This document shows positions 25,597-35,332 of a stretch of 64,000 nucleotides of DNA, piece after piece (positions within the stretch are counted from its first letter, which is position 1; every line of letters begins with the position of its first letter). A program made the translations under genes and the position numbers. Source of the DNA: AP-15 sp963702685 (GTDB lineage Bacteria; Pseudomonadota; Alphaproteobacteria; ATCC43930; CGMCC-115725); the NCBI GenBank assembly GCA_963702685.1, contig CAVPDQ010000020.1, positions 248,001 through 312,000 on the forward strand, in the 5' to 3' direction. The notes under the pieces were generated by a model, which saw nothing but the letters and a program-made list of their open reading frames with translations, was not told the DNA's origin and did not search any database.

Positions 25597-26502
25597 CTAG
25601 CCCAGAAATTCGCGCAGCGCCGCCGCCAATTCCTTGGGGTTGTCGCCCTGCACGGTGTGGCCGGCCTTGGCGATCTTGACCCAGCGGCCATCGGGGAGCG
25701 CAGCGGCGAGCCGTTCGGCGTCCTCGTCGTGGAACACGTCGCTTTCCGCGCCGCGCACCACCAGGGTCGGGCAGCCGACCTTGCCGAGACCGTCGGCGAG
25801 GCCCTGGCGTTCGGCCCCGTGCCGGTCGCCGCCCATCGCCTGAAACCGGCGGCGGTCGTATTTCCACACCCAATTGCCATCGGCGTCTTGGCGAAGATTG
25901 TGCATCAGGCTGCGCCGCAGGATCACAGGGTCGCGCCGCGGGTTGAAGGAGAGCGCCCGCTCGATGATCGCGTCGAGCGGCGCCGGCTCGGCGCCACCAT
26001 TGACAAAATCGCGGATCCGCGTCGAGCCGGGGCGGCGCATCTGCGGACCGGCATCGATCAGCACCAGATTTGCCAGGGTTTGCGGATAGGCGATCGCATA
26101 GGCGAGCCCGTTGATCGCCCCCATCGACATGCCGACGAGGGTGAAATCGTCGAGGCCGAGCTGATCGACGAAGCCCTTCACGTCCTCGCGCTGGGCGGCG
26201 ATCGAATAATCGACGTCGGGCGCCCAATCCGTGTCGCCATGGCCGCGCTGGTCGAGCGCCAGGCAATGAAATTCGTCGCGCAGGGCGAGACAGCACAAAT
26301 CCCAGGTATGCGCGGTCAAGGCGCCGCCATGCAGAAAGAGGATCGGGCGCCCCCCTTCATTCCCCCAATCGAGATAGGAAAAGCGCATGTCGCCGAGGCG
26401 GATTTCGCGCTCGCTCGGCAGGGCTACCGTGTCGAAAGCGAACCCGGCACGAGCTGCCGTCGAGGTCAGATGGTCGCGATATTCCTCGGCCGATAGGGTC
26501 AT
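25597..26502 (-). CDS. alpha/beta hydrolase
   Basis: The 301-residue hydrolase has the oxyanion-hole motif LHGGALTAHTW, nucleophile elbow GMSMGA (Ser near 128), catalytic Asp in RGAESDVF and catalytic His in AGHTVQGDN. It has no signal peptide. Such proteins hydrolyse esters or ring-cleavage products; the substrate cannot be assigned. It is divergent from the D-aminoacylase-like gene, with 245 bases between that presumably hold both promoters. Confidence 0.87.
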   Translation of the reverse strand: MTLSAEEYRDHLTSTAARAGFAFDTVALPSEREIRLGDMRFSYLDWGNEGGRPILFLHGGALTAHTWDLCCLALRDEFHCLALDQRGHGDTDWAPDVDYSIAAQREDVKGFVDQLGLDDFTLVGMSMGAINGLAYAIAYPQTLANLVLIDAGPQMRRPGSTRIRDFVNGGAEPAPLDAIIERALSFNPRRDPVILRRSLMHNLRQDADGNWVWKYDRRRFQAMGGDRHGAERQGLADGLGKVGCPTLVVRGAESDVFHDEDAERLAAALPDGRWVKIAKAGHTVQGDNPKELAAALREFLG

Positions 26503-26747
26503 GATGTCGGGATCTCCGTCCGGTATTGCAGGCTGGCCGAGCCTTTAGCACAAAGCCGCCGGCGCGCACTATTTGCGCACCTCGCTTAGACGACCGCGTT
26601 TGCGATTGGCACACCCGCGCGCTCGGCATAGCTCGGCGGCGCTTCCGGCCGCTGCCGGCGTTGTCTCGCCGGACCGAGGCGCTACACTCGCGCGAGGTGA
26701 CCAGCGGGCGGCGGCGGGCGGCCCGGCCAAAAGGAGGAAAAACAACG

Positions 26748-28530
26748 ATGGCGTACGATCTCTTGATCAAAAACGGCCGCGTCGTCGATGGCTCGGGCAT
26801 GCCGGCGTTTCGCGGCGACATTGGCATCAAGAACGACAAGATCGTCGAAATCGGCAAATTGTCGAGCCCGGCCAAAGAGACGATCGACGCCGAGGGCCGC
26901 GCCGTCGCCCCCGGCTTTATCGACAACCATTGCCATTACGACGCCCAGGTCACCTGGGACCCGCTGTGCACCTTCTCGCCCGAGCATGGTGCCACGACCG
27001 TCATTTTCGGCAATTGCTCGCTGTCGCTGGCGCCGGTCAGGAAAGGCACCGAGGAGCGGCTCGCCGAATTCCTCTCCTATGTCGAAGCGATCCCGATGGA
27101 GGTATTGCGCACCGTCAGCGTTCGATTGGGAGACGACCGGCCAATACATGGACCATCTCGACAAGCGGCTCGGCATCAATGTCGGCAATCTGATCGGCCA
27201 CACCGCGGTGCGCCACTATGTGATGGGTGAGGATTGCCAAAAGCCCGGCGCTTCAGACAATCAGATCAAGGCGATGCAGGACGTCGTCCGCGACGGCATG
27301 AAAGCGGGTGCGCTCGGTCTTTCGGTGTCGCGCGAGCAGGGCCATTACGACCCGCAGGGTGTCCACATCCCGGCATTGTGGGCCGACGAGAAGGAGATCT
27401 TCGCGCTCGGCGACGTGTTGCGCGAGATGAGCACCGGCACGATCCAGGCCGGCGGCGGCCAGTATGTCGAGCTGAAGGACGGCATGATCCGGCGGCTCGC
27501 CGAGGCGACCGGGCGCACCGTCGTCTACAACAGCCTGTCGCAGACGATGCGCAAGCCCGACGAATGGAAGGTGCATATGAAGCGGGTCGAGGAGACCGCG
27601 GCGCTCGGCATCCGCGCCTATCCGATGTGCAGCCCGAACCGGGTGACGCAAGACTTTACGATGAAGAACTGCCAGGTGTTCCGCGGCCTCAAGACCTGGC
27701 ACCCGATCCTGTTGATGTCGGACGCGGAGAAATTGCGGCTCTACGCCGACCCCGAAATTCGCGCCAAGCTCCATGACGAGGCGGTGGTCAACAAGCCCGA
27801 CACCGCGGTCGGCTTTTCCAAGACCTGGTGGAACTACATGTGGGTCAACGAGCCGGCGCTCGAAAAGAACAAGTGGATGCAGTTCAAGTCGATCGGCCAG
27901 ATCGCCGAAAAGCAGAATAAGCGCGTGATCGACGCCTTCCTCGACCTCGCCGTCGAGGAAAAGCTGGAAACCCGCTTCTTGCAGGCCGAGAACAATGTCG
28001 ATGACGAAGCCTTGACCCGGATCCTGACCCACCCGAACGCGGTGATCGGGCTCGGCGACGGCGGCGCCCACGTCCAGTTTCACGGCGGCTACGGCTACCT
28101 GACCAAGCTCTTGGGCGAATGGGTGCGCGAGAAAGAGGTCATGAGCCTGGAGCAGGCGGTGCGGCGCCTCACCTTCGACTCGGCCTCGACCTTCGGCCTC
28201 TACGACCGCGGGCTCCTGCGCCCCGGCATGGCGGCCGACGTCGTGATCTTCGACCCGGCCACCGTCAAATGCGGGGAGGAGACCGTCGTGCGCGACTTCC
28301 CGAAGGGCGCCTGGCGCATCAAGGAAGCGGCCGAAGGCATCTTCGCCACCATCGTCAACGGCCAGGACCTCTACCGCGAAGGCAAGCACACCGGCGCCCT
28401 CCCCGGCCACGTCCTGCGCAACAGCTATTACGAGCAAACGCCAACCACGCCTGACCGCGCCCCCGCCTCACGCCGGCCGCTCTCCCCGCACGCGGGGAGA
28501 GGGAGTGACCTCGCGCCAGCGGGAGGGTGA
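26748..28530 (+). pseudogene. N-acyl-D-amino-acid deacylase-type amidohydrolase, frameshifted
   Basis: The product would be about 590 residues of the D-aminoacylase family, which removes acyl groups from D-amino acids. The metal-binding HxH is in DNHCHYD and a later catalytic Asp is in GLGDGGAHVQ. The N-terminal part (start 26748, AGGAGG 10 bases upstream) reads in one frame to EVLRTVS near 27117; the rest (FDWETTGQYMDHL onward) reads in the +1 frame. Removing one base near 27119 restores a continuous protein. Both parts are otherwise intact, so this is a recent lesion or a sequence error. The last 20 or so residues run into a palindromic repeat. Confidence 0.85.
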
Positions 28531-28553
28531 GATTGGCGTAAGCGAGCGGCCAG
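28472..28553. repeat. palindromic element E at the deacylase 3' end
   Basis: The outer arms gccggccgctc and gagcggccagc are inverted repeats; inside, ctctccccgc and gcggggagag form a perfect hairpin around acgc (28481-28502). The deacylase stop codon (28528-28530) lies inside the element, so the last residues of that protein are element-derived. Confidence 0.65.
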
Positions 28554-28603
28554 CACGAGGTCTGTCCAAGGCGGTCAAGTTCGATAGGGGTCGCGCAGTT
28601 AAC

Positions 28604-28727
28604 AGGGGTCGGAGTCGTTTCAGTTAAAAGGGGTCAGAGTTGTTTGTCGGGCGATCCCGATACGGTTCAGACGTTTCAATAAAAGGGTCGGAGTCGTTTT
28701 GCCGGGCGATCCCGATACGGTTCAGAC
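28604..28727. repeat. duplicated GGGGTCGGAGTCGTTT / CGATCCCGATACGG block
   Basis: Two related copies are seen. GGGTCGGAGTCGTTT occurs at 28606-28620 and 28685-28699, and gggcgatcccgatacggttcagac at 28649-28672 and 28704-28727. A third variant, ggggtcagagttgttt, lies at 28630-28645. Similar GGGGTC(A/G)GAGTCGTTT strings are, from memory, associated with degraded transposon ends in many proteobacteria. No transposase remains. Confidence 0.7.
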
Positions 28728-29077
28728 AATGCTCGGCATCGGCACCGCCAGCCGGGAGGACGCCGTGCAGGTGGCGACCCATCAACCGTTGTAAGGGTTA
28801 CGGTGGGGTTCACGCAATCTTCAGTCAGTGCAGTGGCTCCCAGGATGACCTCGATCGTTCCTTCGAAGCCCGTATCGGCGATGACCACCGGGACACCCGC
28901 AAAGGAGCCACCCGATGGAGACGATGAAATCTCCAATCTCTTGAACATCACCTCGCTCATTCGGATGGCGGTGACCTTGCGCCGGTAGCGATGCGCTTCT
29001 TCGATAAACCCGCTGAGCGCCTCTTCGATATAAGATTTTTCAAAGTCCGCAAGGTCGAGCCTGATCGTGTCGCCCAT
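28676..29077 (-). CDS. hypothetical protein
   Basis: The 133-residue protein is preceded by a strong ribosome site (GGAGGATTCCG before the ATG at 29077). Residues 1-85 look genuinely coding: an acidic amphipathic helix (LADFEKSYIEEALSG) and a beta-rich part (FAGVPVVIADTGFEGTIEV). The last 45 or so residues are Arg/Pro-rich because the frame enters the duplicated repeat block, so the protein is probably truncated or extended relative to its ancestor. No family recognised. It is divergent from the toxin-antitoxin pair to the right. Confidence 0.5.
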   Translation of the reverse strand: MGDTIRLDLADFEKSYIEEALSGFIEEAHRYRRKVTAIRMSEVMFKRLEISSSPSGGSFAGVPVVIADTGFEGTIEVILGATALTEDCVNPTVTLTTVDGSPPARRPPGWRCRCRALSEPYRDRPAKRLRPFY

Positions 29078-29217
29078 ATCGGAATCCTCCGCTTCGTTGG
29101 CGGCTTGCAGAGCCAATCTCTGGTCGTTTTCGACGCGGTGATCGAGCTGAAGAGCTTGCATGCCGGTGCGGCCATAACCATCTTACCTCAATCTTACCAT
29201 CTGCGTCAGTCCCGCTC

Positions 29218-29499
29218 ATGGCAGCTGTTGAAACACTGACCACCACCGTGTCGACCAAGGGACAAGTCATCCTGCCCAAGGCAATTCGGCAGCGGCGGCA
29301 ATGGGAGCCCGGCACTCGCCTGCTGGTCGAGGACACGCCGCACGGGGTGCTGTTGACGGCGGCGCCGGTTTTTGCCCCGACGCGGCCGGAGGATGTCGCC
29401 GGGATGCTCGCCTACCGCGGGCCGCCGAAGACGCTGGAAGAGATCGACGCGGCCATAACTGCCGAAGTCGAGCGGCGCCGTGCTCGCGCTCGATACTAA
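29218..29499 (+). CDS. AbrB/SpoVT-type (VapB-like) antitoxin
   Basis: The 93-residue protein has a SpoVT/AbrB swapped-hairpin DNA-binding fold at residues 8-50 (TTVSTKGQVILPKAIRQ), followed by an acidic C-terminal tail (TLEEIDAAITAEVERRRAR) that would bind the toxin. Its 3' end overlaps the PIN-domain gene by 20 bases, the usual antitoxin-first arrangement. It probably autorepresses the pair. Confidence 0.85.
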   Translation: MAAVETLTTTVSTKGQVILPKAIRQRRQWEPGTRLLVEDTPHGVLLTAAPVFAPTRPEDVAGMLAYRGPPKTLEEIDAAITAEVERRRARARY

Positions 29500-29869
29500 C
29501 ATTGTCATCCGCTATCTGACCGCCGACCACCCGGATCAGTTCGCGAAAGCGCGTGCGCTGATCGACGGCGAGGATGTTTACGTCTGCACAACCGTTCTGC
29601 TCGAAACCGAGTGGGTGCTGCGACGTGGCTATCGGTTCGGTCGCGACCAAATCACTGCTGCACTGACCGCGTTCGCGGGGCTTCCGCGCGTCACATTGGA
29701 AGACCCCGATTTGGCTGCCAAAGCATTGGATTGGATGCAGGGCGGAGTGGACTTCGCCGATGCCTTGCATCTGGCGAAAGCGGCGGGCTGCGAAGCCTTC
29801 GTCAGCTTCGACCAACGCTTTGCGGCCGCGGCCAATGCGCGAAGCGAGGTGAAGGTACGAGCGCCGTGA
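29480..29869 (+). CDS. PIN-domain (VapC-like) toxin
   Basis: The 129-residue ribonuclease of the PIN superfamily has acidic active-site residues in ALDTNIVIRY (Asp5), the TEWVLRR Glu near 42, DFADALH Asp near 94-97 and FDQRF near 113. VapC toxins cleave tRNA or rRNA. It starts with GTG at 29480 inside the antitoxin gene, so translation is coupled. It is complete and looks functional. Confidence 0.88.
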   Translation: MLALDTNIVIRYLTADHPDQFAKARALIDGEDVYVCTTVLLETEWVLRRGYRFGRDQITAALTAFAGLPRVTLEDPDLAAKALDWMQGGVDFADALHLAKAAGCEAFVSFDQRFAAAANARSEVKVRAP

Positions 29870-30075
29870 TCAGACGGCGAAAACCTGTCCCCGAATCATG
29901 CTTCGACCTGTTGAATTGGGCGCGATCGCCCGGATCGCAGACCGGATCCGCAGACCGGATCGTTCGCCAATGGCGAGCTGCTGCTGTGGCACGCGTCCGA
30001 ACCGGTCTCGCGCTGAGCCTGTCGCCGGGCTTCGGCCGCCAGTCTATAATGACCCGAGTGTGACGGGAGGAAATG

Positions 30076-31124
30076 ATGGCCGAGATACTGGGGTTGGGGT
30101 GCACGCATCGGCCGGTGATGCTGCGCCGCGACGAGGATTGGACCGGGATGATGCGGGCCTCGCTCGCCGACCCGGACATGCCGGCGGAGATGAAGGACCC
30201 GGCGAATTGGCCGGCGCCGTTGCGCGCGGAATTGGGCAACGATTTTGGCGCGGCGGCGGCGGGGCGGGCGCGGCCGGTCTATCGCAAGCACTTTGCCGAG
30301 ACGCGGGCGGCGCTCGACGAATTCAAGCCCGACGTCATCGTCATGTTCGGCGACGACCAGTACGAAAACTTCAAGGAGGACATCGTCCCGCCCTTTGCCG
30401 TCCTCGCCTATGACGGGCACGCGATCGAGCCGTGGAAGAACCGGCCCTGGAACCCGTGGGGCGAGGCGCAGGACACGAGGTTCGAGTTCAAAGGCCACCG
30501 CGCCGCCGGCAAGCATCTGGCCTCGGGGCTGCTCGAAGCGGGGATCGAGGCGGCCTATGCCTATAAGCCGCTGCATCATCCGCTCGGCCACGCCTTTGCC
30601 TACACGCTCCTCTTGCTCGACGACGAGCGGCGCGGGTTCGACTGTCCGGTCGTGCCGGTCTCGGTCAATTGCTACGGCCGCCGGGTCAATGCCGCGCGCG
30701 GGCTGCGCCTGCCACTTGGCGATGCGCGGCGAGATCCGCGACCTCGACCCGCCTTCGCCCAATCCCGACGCGCTGCATGGCGGTCGGCGCGGCGGTGGCG
30801 CGGGTCATGGCCAAGAGCCCGTGGCGCACCGCGATCATGGCGTCGTCGAGCTGGTCGCACTCGTTCCTGACCGAAAAGAACTGGCAGCTCTGGCCCGATG
30901 TCGCCGCCGACCGGCGGCTTTACGAGGCGCTCGAAAAGGGCGATTACGCGACCTGGCACGGCTACACGACCGACCAGATCGAAGCGAGCGGCCAGCACGA
31001 GGTCTTGAACTGGTTCTGCCTCTTGGGTGCGATGGAAGAGCTCGGCCGCAAGCCCGACCGCGCCACCTTTATCGAGACCTGGGCCTTTGTCTCTCCGGTC
31101 GTCTTCGCCCACTACCTACCGTAG
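30076..31124 (+). pseudogene. LigB-family extradiol ring-cleavage dioxygenase, frameshifted
   Basis: The product would be a class III extradiol dioxygenase-like protein of about 348 residues. Metal-site residues are near GCTHRPV (His), VIMFGDDQYENF and YKPLHHPLGHAF. The first 210 residues read in one frame to about 30715, a short block (EIRDLDPPSPNPDALH) in the next frame to about 30777, and the rest (AVGAAVARVMAKSPW to the TAG) in the third. Each step is a +1 shift, so two single-base insertions explain it (a doubled G in catGGcggtc for the second). GGGAGG precedes the ATG, and a perfect TATAAT lies at 30045-30050. Confidence 0.82.
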
Positions 31125-31132
31125 CCGAAGCG

Positions 31133-32558
31133 TCAGCGCCGAACGCCCCGCCGAGCGCCAATCGCGCCGGCCAGCCCGAGACCGAGCAGGGCGAGGCCCG
31201 CGGGCTCGGGGACCGGGGTCGGCGGCGGGGGCAATGTATGGTCGTGCGCCGGCAGGTTCGCCACCGTCAGCGTCGTCGTGTCGTCGCCAGGGTTCGCGCC
31301 GGGCATGTAATCGACCCCGCTGCTGCTCGGTCCGGCGCCAATCAGGGTGTGGCCTTCCAGGTCGGGCAGCGCAAAGGTGGAGGTCCCGTTGCCGCCGTAT
31401 TGCGTGCCGAGAACGGCAAAGAGAGCTGGGTTCGCAGCGATCGACAAGGTTTGCCCGTCGGCGAACATCCATCCGCTCGGCGCAAAGTCGCCGGCGAACT
31501 CGGTGATCTCGCCCAGCGTCGCGGTGTTGGGATCGAAGCCGCCGCCACCGCTGCGCGACGGAAAGATGCCGCTGGTGGCGATCAGGTAGTTGAGCGCCAG
31601 CGACGGCTGGTCGTTGGTCACCGGTTGGCCGCCGCCGGTGCTGCCGGTGACCCCGCCGCCCGGCAGAGTGTGGTGGTGCGGCGGCAGCTGTGCCACGGTC
31701 AGAGTGGTCGATTCCTCGCCGAATTTTGTGCCGAGCGGATCGGCGGTGTCGGCGCCGACCGCCGCACGGCCGCGCAAATCGGGCAATGCGAAGGTGGTCC
31801 GCCCGTCGCCGCCATAGGTATTCCCGAGGATCGCGAACAGCGCCGGGTTCTGGGCGATCGAGAGCAATCGGCCATCCGCCGGCAGCCAGCCCGCCGGCGT
31901 GCCGCCAGCGCCGGCGTAGTCGGCGATCTGGCCGATAAAAGCCGCGCTCGCGGTGGTGCCGAGGCGGTTCGGAAAGATCCCGGCGACGGCGATCATCGAT
32001 TGCAGCGGCAGCGACGGCTGGACATTGCTGAACGGCTGGCCGCCGCCGGTGGTGCCGGTGACGCCGCCCGTCGGCAGGGTGTGATCGTGCGGTGGGATTT
32101 GCGACGCGCCGAGGGTGACGGTGGACGACCCGGTGGCTGCGCCGAGAGTTTGCGTCGACAGGCCGGGGCCGGCGCCGGCGCCGATCACCGCCCGGCCTTG
32201 GAGATTGGGCAGGGCGAAGGTGACTGGGGCCGCTGCTGCCGTAGGTATAGCCGAGCAAGCTGAACAGCGCCGGGTTCTGGGCGATCGGCATCACCTGCCC
32301 TTGCGCCGCCACGCTGCCGCCCGGAGCAAAATCGCCGGCAAAATCATAAACAAAGCCGAGCGTGTCGCCTGAGGCGAAGCCGCTGCTGCCGAAGCTGGGA
32401 AAGATCCCGGCGAGCGGCACGACCGCGGTCACCGCAAGGGAAGGCTGCAAATTGTCGAAGGGCAGGCCGACGCCGGTCGATCCGGTGACCGCCGCCGAGG
32501 CGGAAGCGGCCATGGCCAGCGCCGCCGTCGCGGTCGCGGTCGTCAACAGCGTCTTCAA
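31133..32558 (-). pseudogene. tail-collar repeat protein with PEP-CTERM anchor, one frameshift
   Basis: The exported protein of about 475 residues has a signal peptide (TTATATAALAMAASASA) and three repeated domains like the phage tail-collar / microcystin-dependent protein fold. Each domain carries IAQNPALF..LG.TYG, TFALP.L.GRA and PPHDHTLP-type blocks. A PEP-CTERM anchor (PVPEPAGLALLGLG, RRGVRR) ends it. Domain 1 reads in one frame from a TTG start at 32558 (GGAGGGGG upstream) to about 32228; domains 2 and 3 read in another. One extra base near the GGGG run at about 32230 accounts for this. It is unrelated to the convergent LigB gene. Confidence 0.8.
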
Positions 32559-32743
32559 GACCCCCTCCGTGCCGGTGCGCCGTGGCGCACACCATACGCT
32601 TATGGTTAACGGAATGCCAGCAAGCCGGCTCTTCCTCCCCCCGCACCGTTCTGCGAGACCGCCAAAACGCGCCGTATCCGGTTGCCCCGGACCGTCGCCG
32701 CGAGCAAAATCGCCAAGCGGGATTCGCCCGGAAGGAGCACCAG

Positions 32744-33987
32744 ATGAAAGAAGGCCACCGCTTTGTCGATTGCGACATGCACATCATGGAGCCGACCGAT
32801 CTGTTCGACCGGTATCTCGACCCGGCGTTCAAGCCGCGCGTCACCTCGTCGCTGCGCCCGGTCGATGGCGGCGCCACCGGGATGCGGCGGCGGCCGTTGT
32901 GGTTTTTCGACGGGACCCCGACCAGCAACGACGGCAACATCTCGCAATACAACCGGATTCGCGGCCCGCTCGTCTCCGGCCGCGCCAACGCACACGTCAA
33001 TTTCGCGGTCGAGCGCGGCTACGACGCCGAGGCGCAAATCATCGGCATGCAGATGGAAGGGATCGACATCGCCGTCCTGTTCCCGACCGCCGGTCTCGCC
33101 TTTCTGGCGCGCGACAATATGGACCCGCAATTCTCGGCGGCGATCTGCCGCGCCTATAACGACTGGCTGCACGACTTTATCCAGCACAGCCCCGACCAGC
33201 TCAAAATGGCGGCGATGCTGCCGGTGCACGATGTCAACCTCGCCTGCCAGGAGCTCTACCGCTGCGTCACGGAATACGGTGCGGTCGGCGCCTTTGTCCG
33301 GCCCAACTACGTCAACGGCCGGTATTGGCATTCGACCTATTGGGACCCGCTCTACGGCATGCTGCAGGAGATGAAGATCCCGCTGTGCTTTCATGAAGGC
33401 ACCGGCTCCTATTATTCGACGATCGAGCCGCGGTTTGGCGAAAACCGCTTTATGCGCCATGTCGCGAGCCACTCGACCGAGATGCAATTGGCGCTGATCG
33501 CGCTGATGCTGGGCGGCATCTTCGAATTCTATCCGCGCCTCAAGGTCGCGTTTCTCGAAGCGCAGAGCTGGTGGGTGCCGGGGCTCCTCGGGCGGATCGA
33601 ATGGGACCTTGCGCCAGCACCACGACGCCGACGCGCCCTACTTGAAGCTCTCGCCGTTCGAATACTGGCAGCGCAACTGCTTTTCGGCGATCGAGAGCGG
33701 CGAGCGCGAGGTCGGCGCCACGGTCGAGCTGCTGGGCGGGGCCGACAACATCTGCGTGTCGAGCGATTTCCCGCATTTCGATTCGAGCTTTCCCGAGGTG
33801 TCGAGCCGGGTGTTGCACAATTCGAGCATCACGCCCGAGATCGGCGGCAAGATCCTCGGCGGCGGCGCCCGCCTCTACGGTTTTGGCGAGGACGGAATTC
33901 GCCAAGGCCGCGGCCGCCGCGAACCGCCGCGACAACATCCGCGGAGAGGGCATGGCGCGGGCCTGCGCGAGCGGCAAAAAAACTTTA
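32744..33987 (+). pseudogene. amidohydrolase-2 family metal-dependent hydrolase, frameshifted
   Basis: The product would be about 400 residues of the ACMSD/amidohydrolase-2 family. The metal-binding DxHxxE motif is DCDMHIMEP near residues 9-17, with later His in ICFHEGTG-type context (LCFHEGTG) and HVASHSTEM, and a catalytic Asp in SSDFPHFDS. It reads in one frame to GLLGRIEWD near 33607, continues in the +1 frame from RQHHDADAPY, and near 33892 appears to move again (EFAKAAAAANRR). No stop is met before the next gene except a TAA at 33985 in the remaining frame, so the 3' end is uncertain. GGAAGGAG precedes the ATG. Confidence 0.78.
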
Positions 33988-34002
33988 ACAGGGAGAAGGG
34001 CA

Positions 34003-35197
34003 ATGGGACGAAGAACATTGGGGCTCGCGGTGGTGCTGGCGGGCACGGTGCTCGCTGCGGCATCGGCATCGGCGCAGACGATCAAGATCGGCCTGATCAA
34101 CAGCTATTCGGGGTTTGTCGCGCAAGTCTCCGACCAGGCGCAGAAGGGCATCGACCTTTATGTCAAATTGCACGAAAAGGACCTGCCGCCCGGCGTCAAG
34201 CTCGAAATCCTAAAGCGCGACGACACCTCGAACCCGCAGGTCGGCAAGCGCCTGGCGCAGGAGCTGATCACCCGCGACCATGTCCAGCTGTTGGCCGGCA
34301 TCACCTTGTCGCCGGTTGCCGCTGCGGTCGCACCCCTGACCAAAGAAGCGAAGGTGCCGCTGGTCTTGACCAACGCCGCCGCCGGCGTCGCGATTCCGCG
34401 TCTCTCCCCCTATATCGTGCGCGTCACCTTCACGCTCTGGCAAGAAGCCTACCCGATGGGCAAATGGGCGGCCGAGCAGGGCTGGAAGACCGGCTACACC
34501 TCGGTTACCGACTTTATCGCCGGGCATGACGCCGAGGCCGCCTTTACCAAGGCGTTTACCGACGCCGGCGGCAAGATGCTCGGCGCCGACCGGTTTCCGC
34601 CGGCCAACCCCGATTTCACCCCGTTTGTGCGCCGCATCAAGGACGCCAAGCCGCAAGTCGTCTTTATCTTCGTTCCGGCCGGGACCCAGGCGACGGCGAT
34701 GATGCGGGCGGTCACCGATCTCGGTCTGCGCGAAGCCGGGATTCACATCGCCGCGCCGCAGGATTTGGTGCCCGACGAGGAATTGCCGAACATGGGCGAC
34801 GCACCCCTCGGCCTGATCACCGCCGGCACCTATTCGATCGCCGGCAAACGTCCGGCCAACACCGCCTTTCTCGCCGAGTGGAAAAAGGCCTACGGCGACA
34901 AATCGATCCCCGATTTCTTCTCGGTCGATGGCTGGGACGGGATGAACATGATCTTCGACATGATCAAGGCAACGAAGGGCAAGTTCACCGCCGACGAGGC
35001 GATGGCGTTCTTTTCGCACTGGAAAGACCCGGACAGCCCGAGGGGCCCGATCTCGATCGATCCCGCCACCCGCGACATCGTCCAGAACATCTACATCCGC
35101 CGCGTCGAAAAGGTCGGCGGGCCAGCTCGAAAACGTCGAGATCGCCACCATCCCCAACGTCAAAGACCCGTGGAAGGAGCTCAACCCGGCGAAGTAA
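34003..35197 (+). pseudogene. branched-chain amino-acid-type ABC transporter substrate-binding protein, 3' frameshift
   Basis: This is a periplasmic binding protein of the LivK/Leu-Ile-Val type, about 397 residues. It has a signal peptide (LAVVLAGTVLAAASASA) and two lobes with IKIGLINSYSGF, the ligand region and VFIFVPAGTQA. It reads in one frame to VEKVGG near 35120; the natural C-terminus (QLENVEIATIPNVKDPWK to TAA 35195-35197) is in the +1 frame. A single extra base in gggcc at about 35121 explains it, and only the last 25 or so residues are affected, so the protein could still work. GGGAGAAGGG precedes the ATG. It is followed by two permease genes. Confidence 0.85.
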
Positions 35198-35236
35198 CCG
35201 GATGACAGAAGGCGGCACCGATGGCTGCTTCGACGT

Positions 35237-35311
35237 ACCCTCTCCAACCCATCCCCCTCCCCACTCCCTCCCCCGCACGCGGGGGAGGGTTAGGGTGGGG
35301 GTCTTGCCGCG
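35237..35311. repeat. palindromic element F between binding-protein and permease genes
   Basis: A perfect hairpin (ccctcccccgc with gcgggggaggg around ac, 35266-35289) sits within a longer C-rich then G-rich inverted arrangement. There is no T tract. In this position it may stabilise the 3' end of the binding-protein message and allow differential expression within the operon. Confidence 0.6.
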
Positions 35312-35332
35312 GCTCAGCAAAGCAGGCGCGCG

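Noticed and set aside
30245..32263. 672-codon plus-strand frame
   Set aside because: It runs through the LigB gene and then antisense to the collar protein. Only a short block (about 30720-30775) is true coding, as the middle part of the frameshifted LigB gene.
35266..35289. Intrinsic terminator after the binding-protein gene
   Set aside because: The hairpin is strong but no T tract follows on either strand, so it is reported as a palindromic element only.
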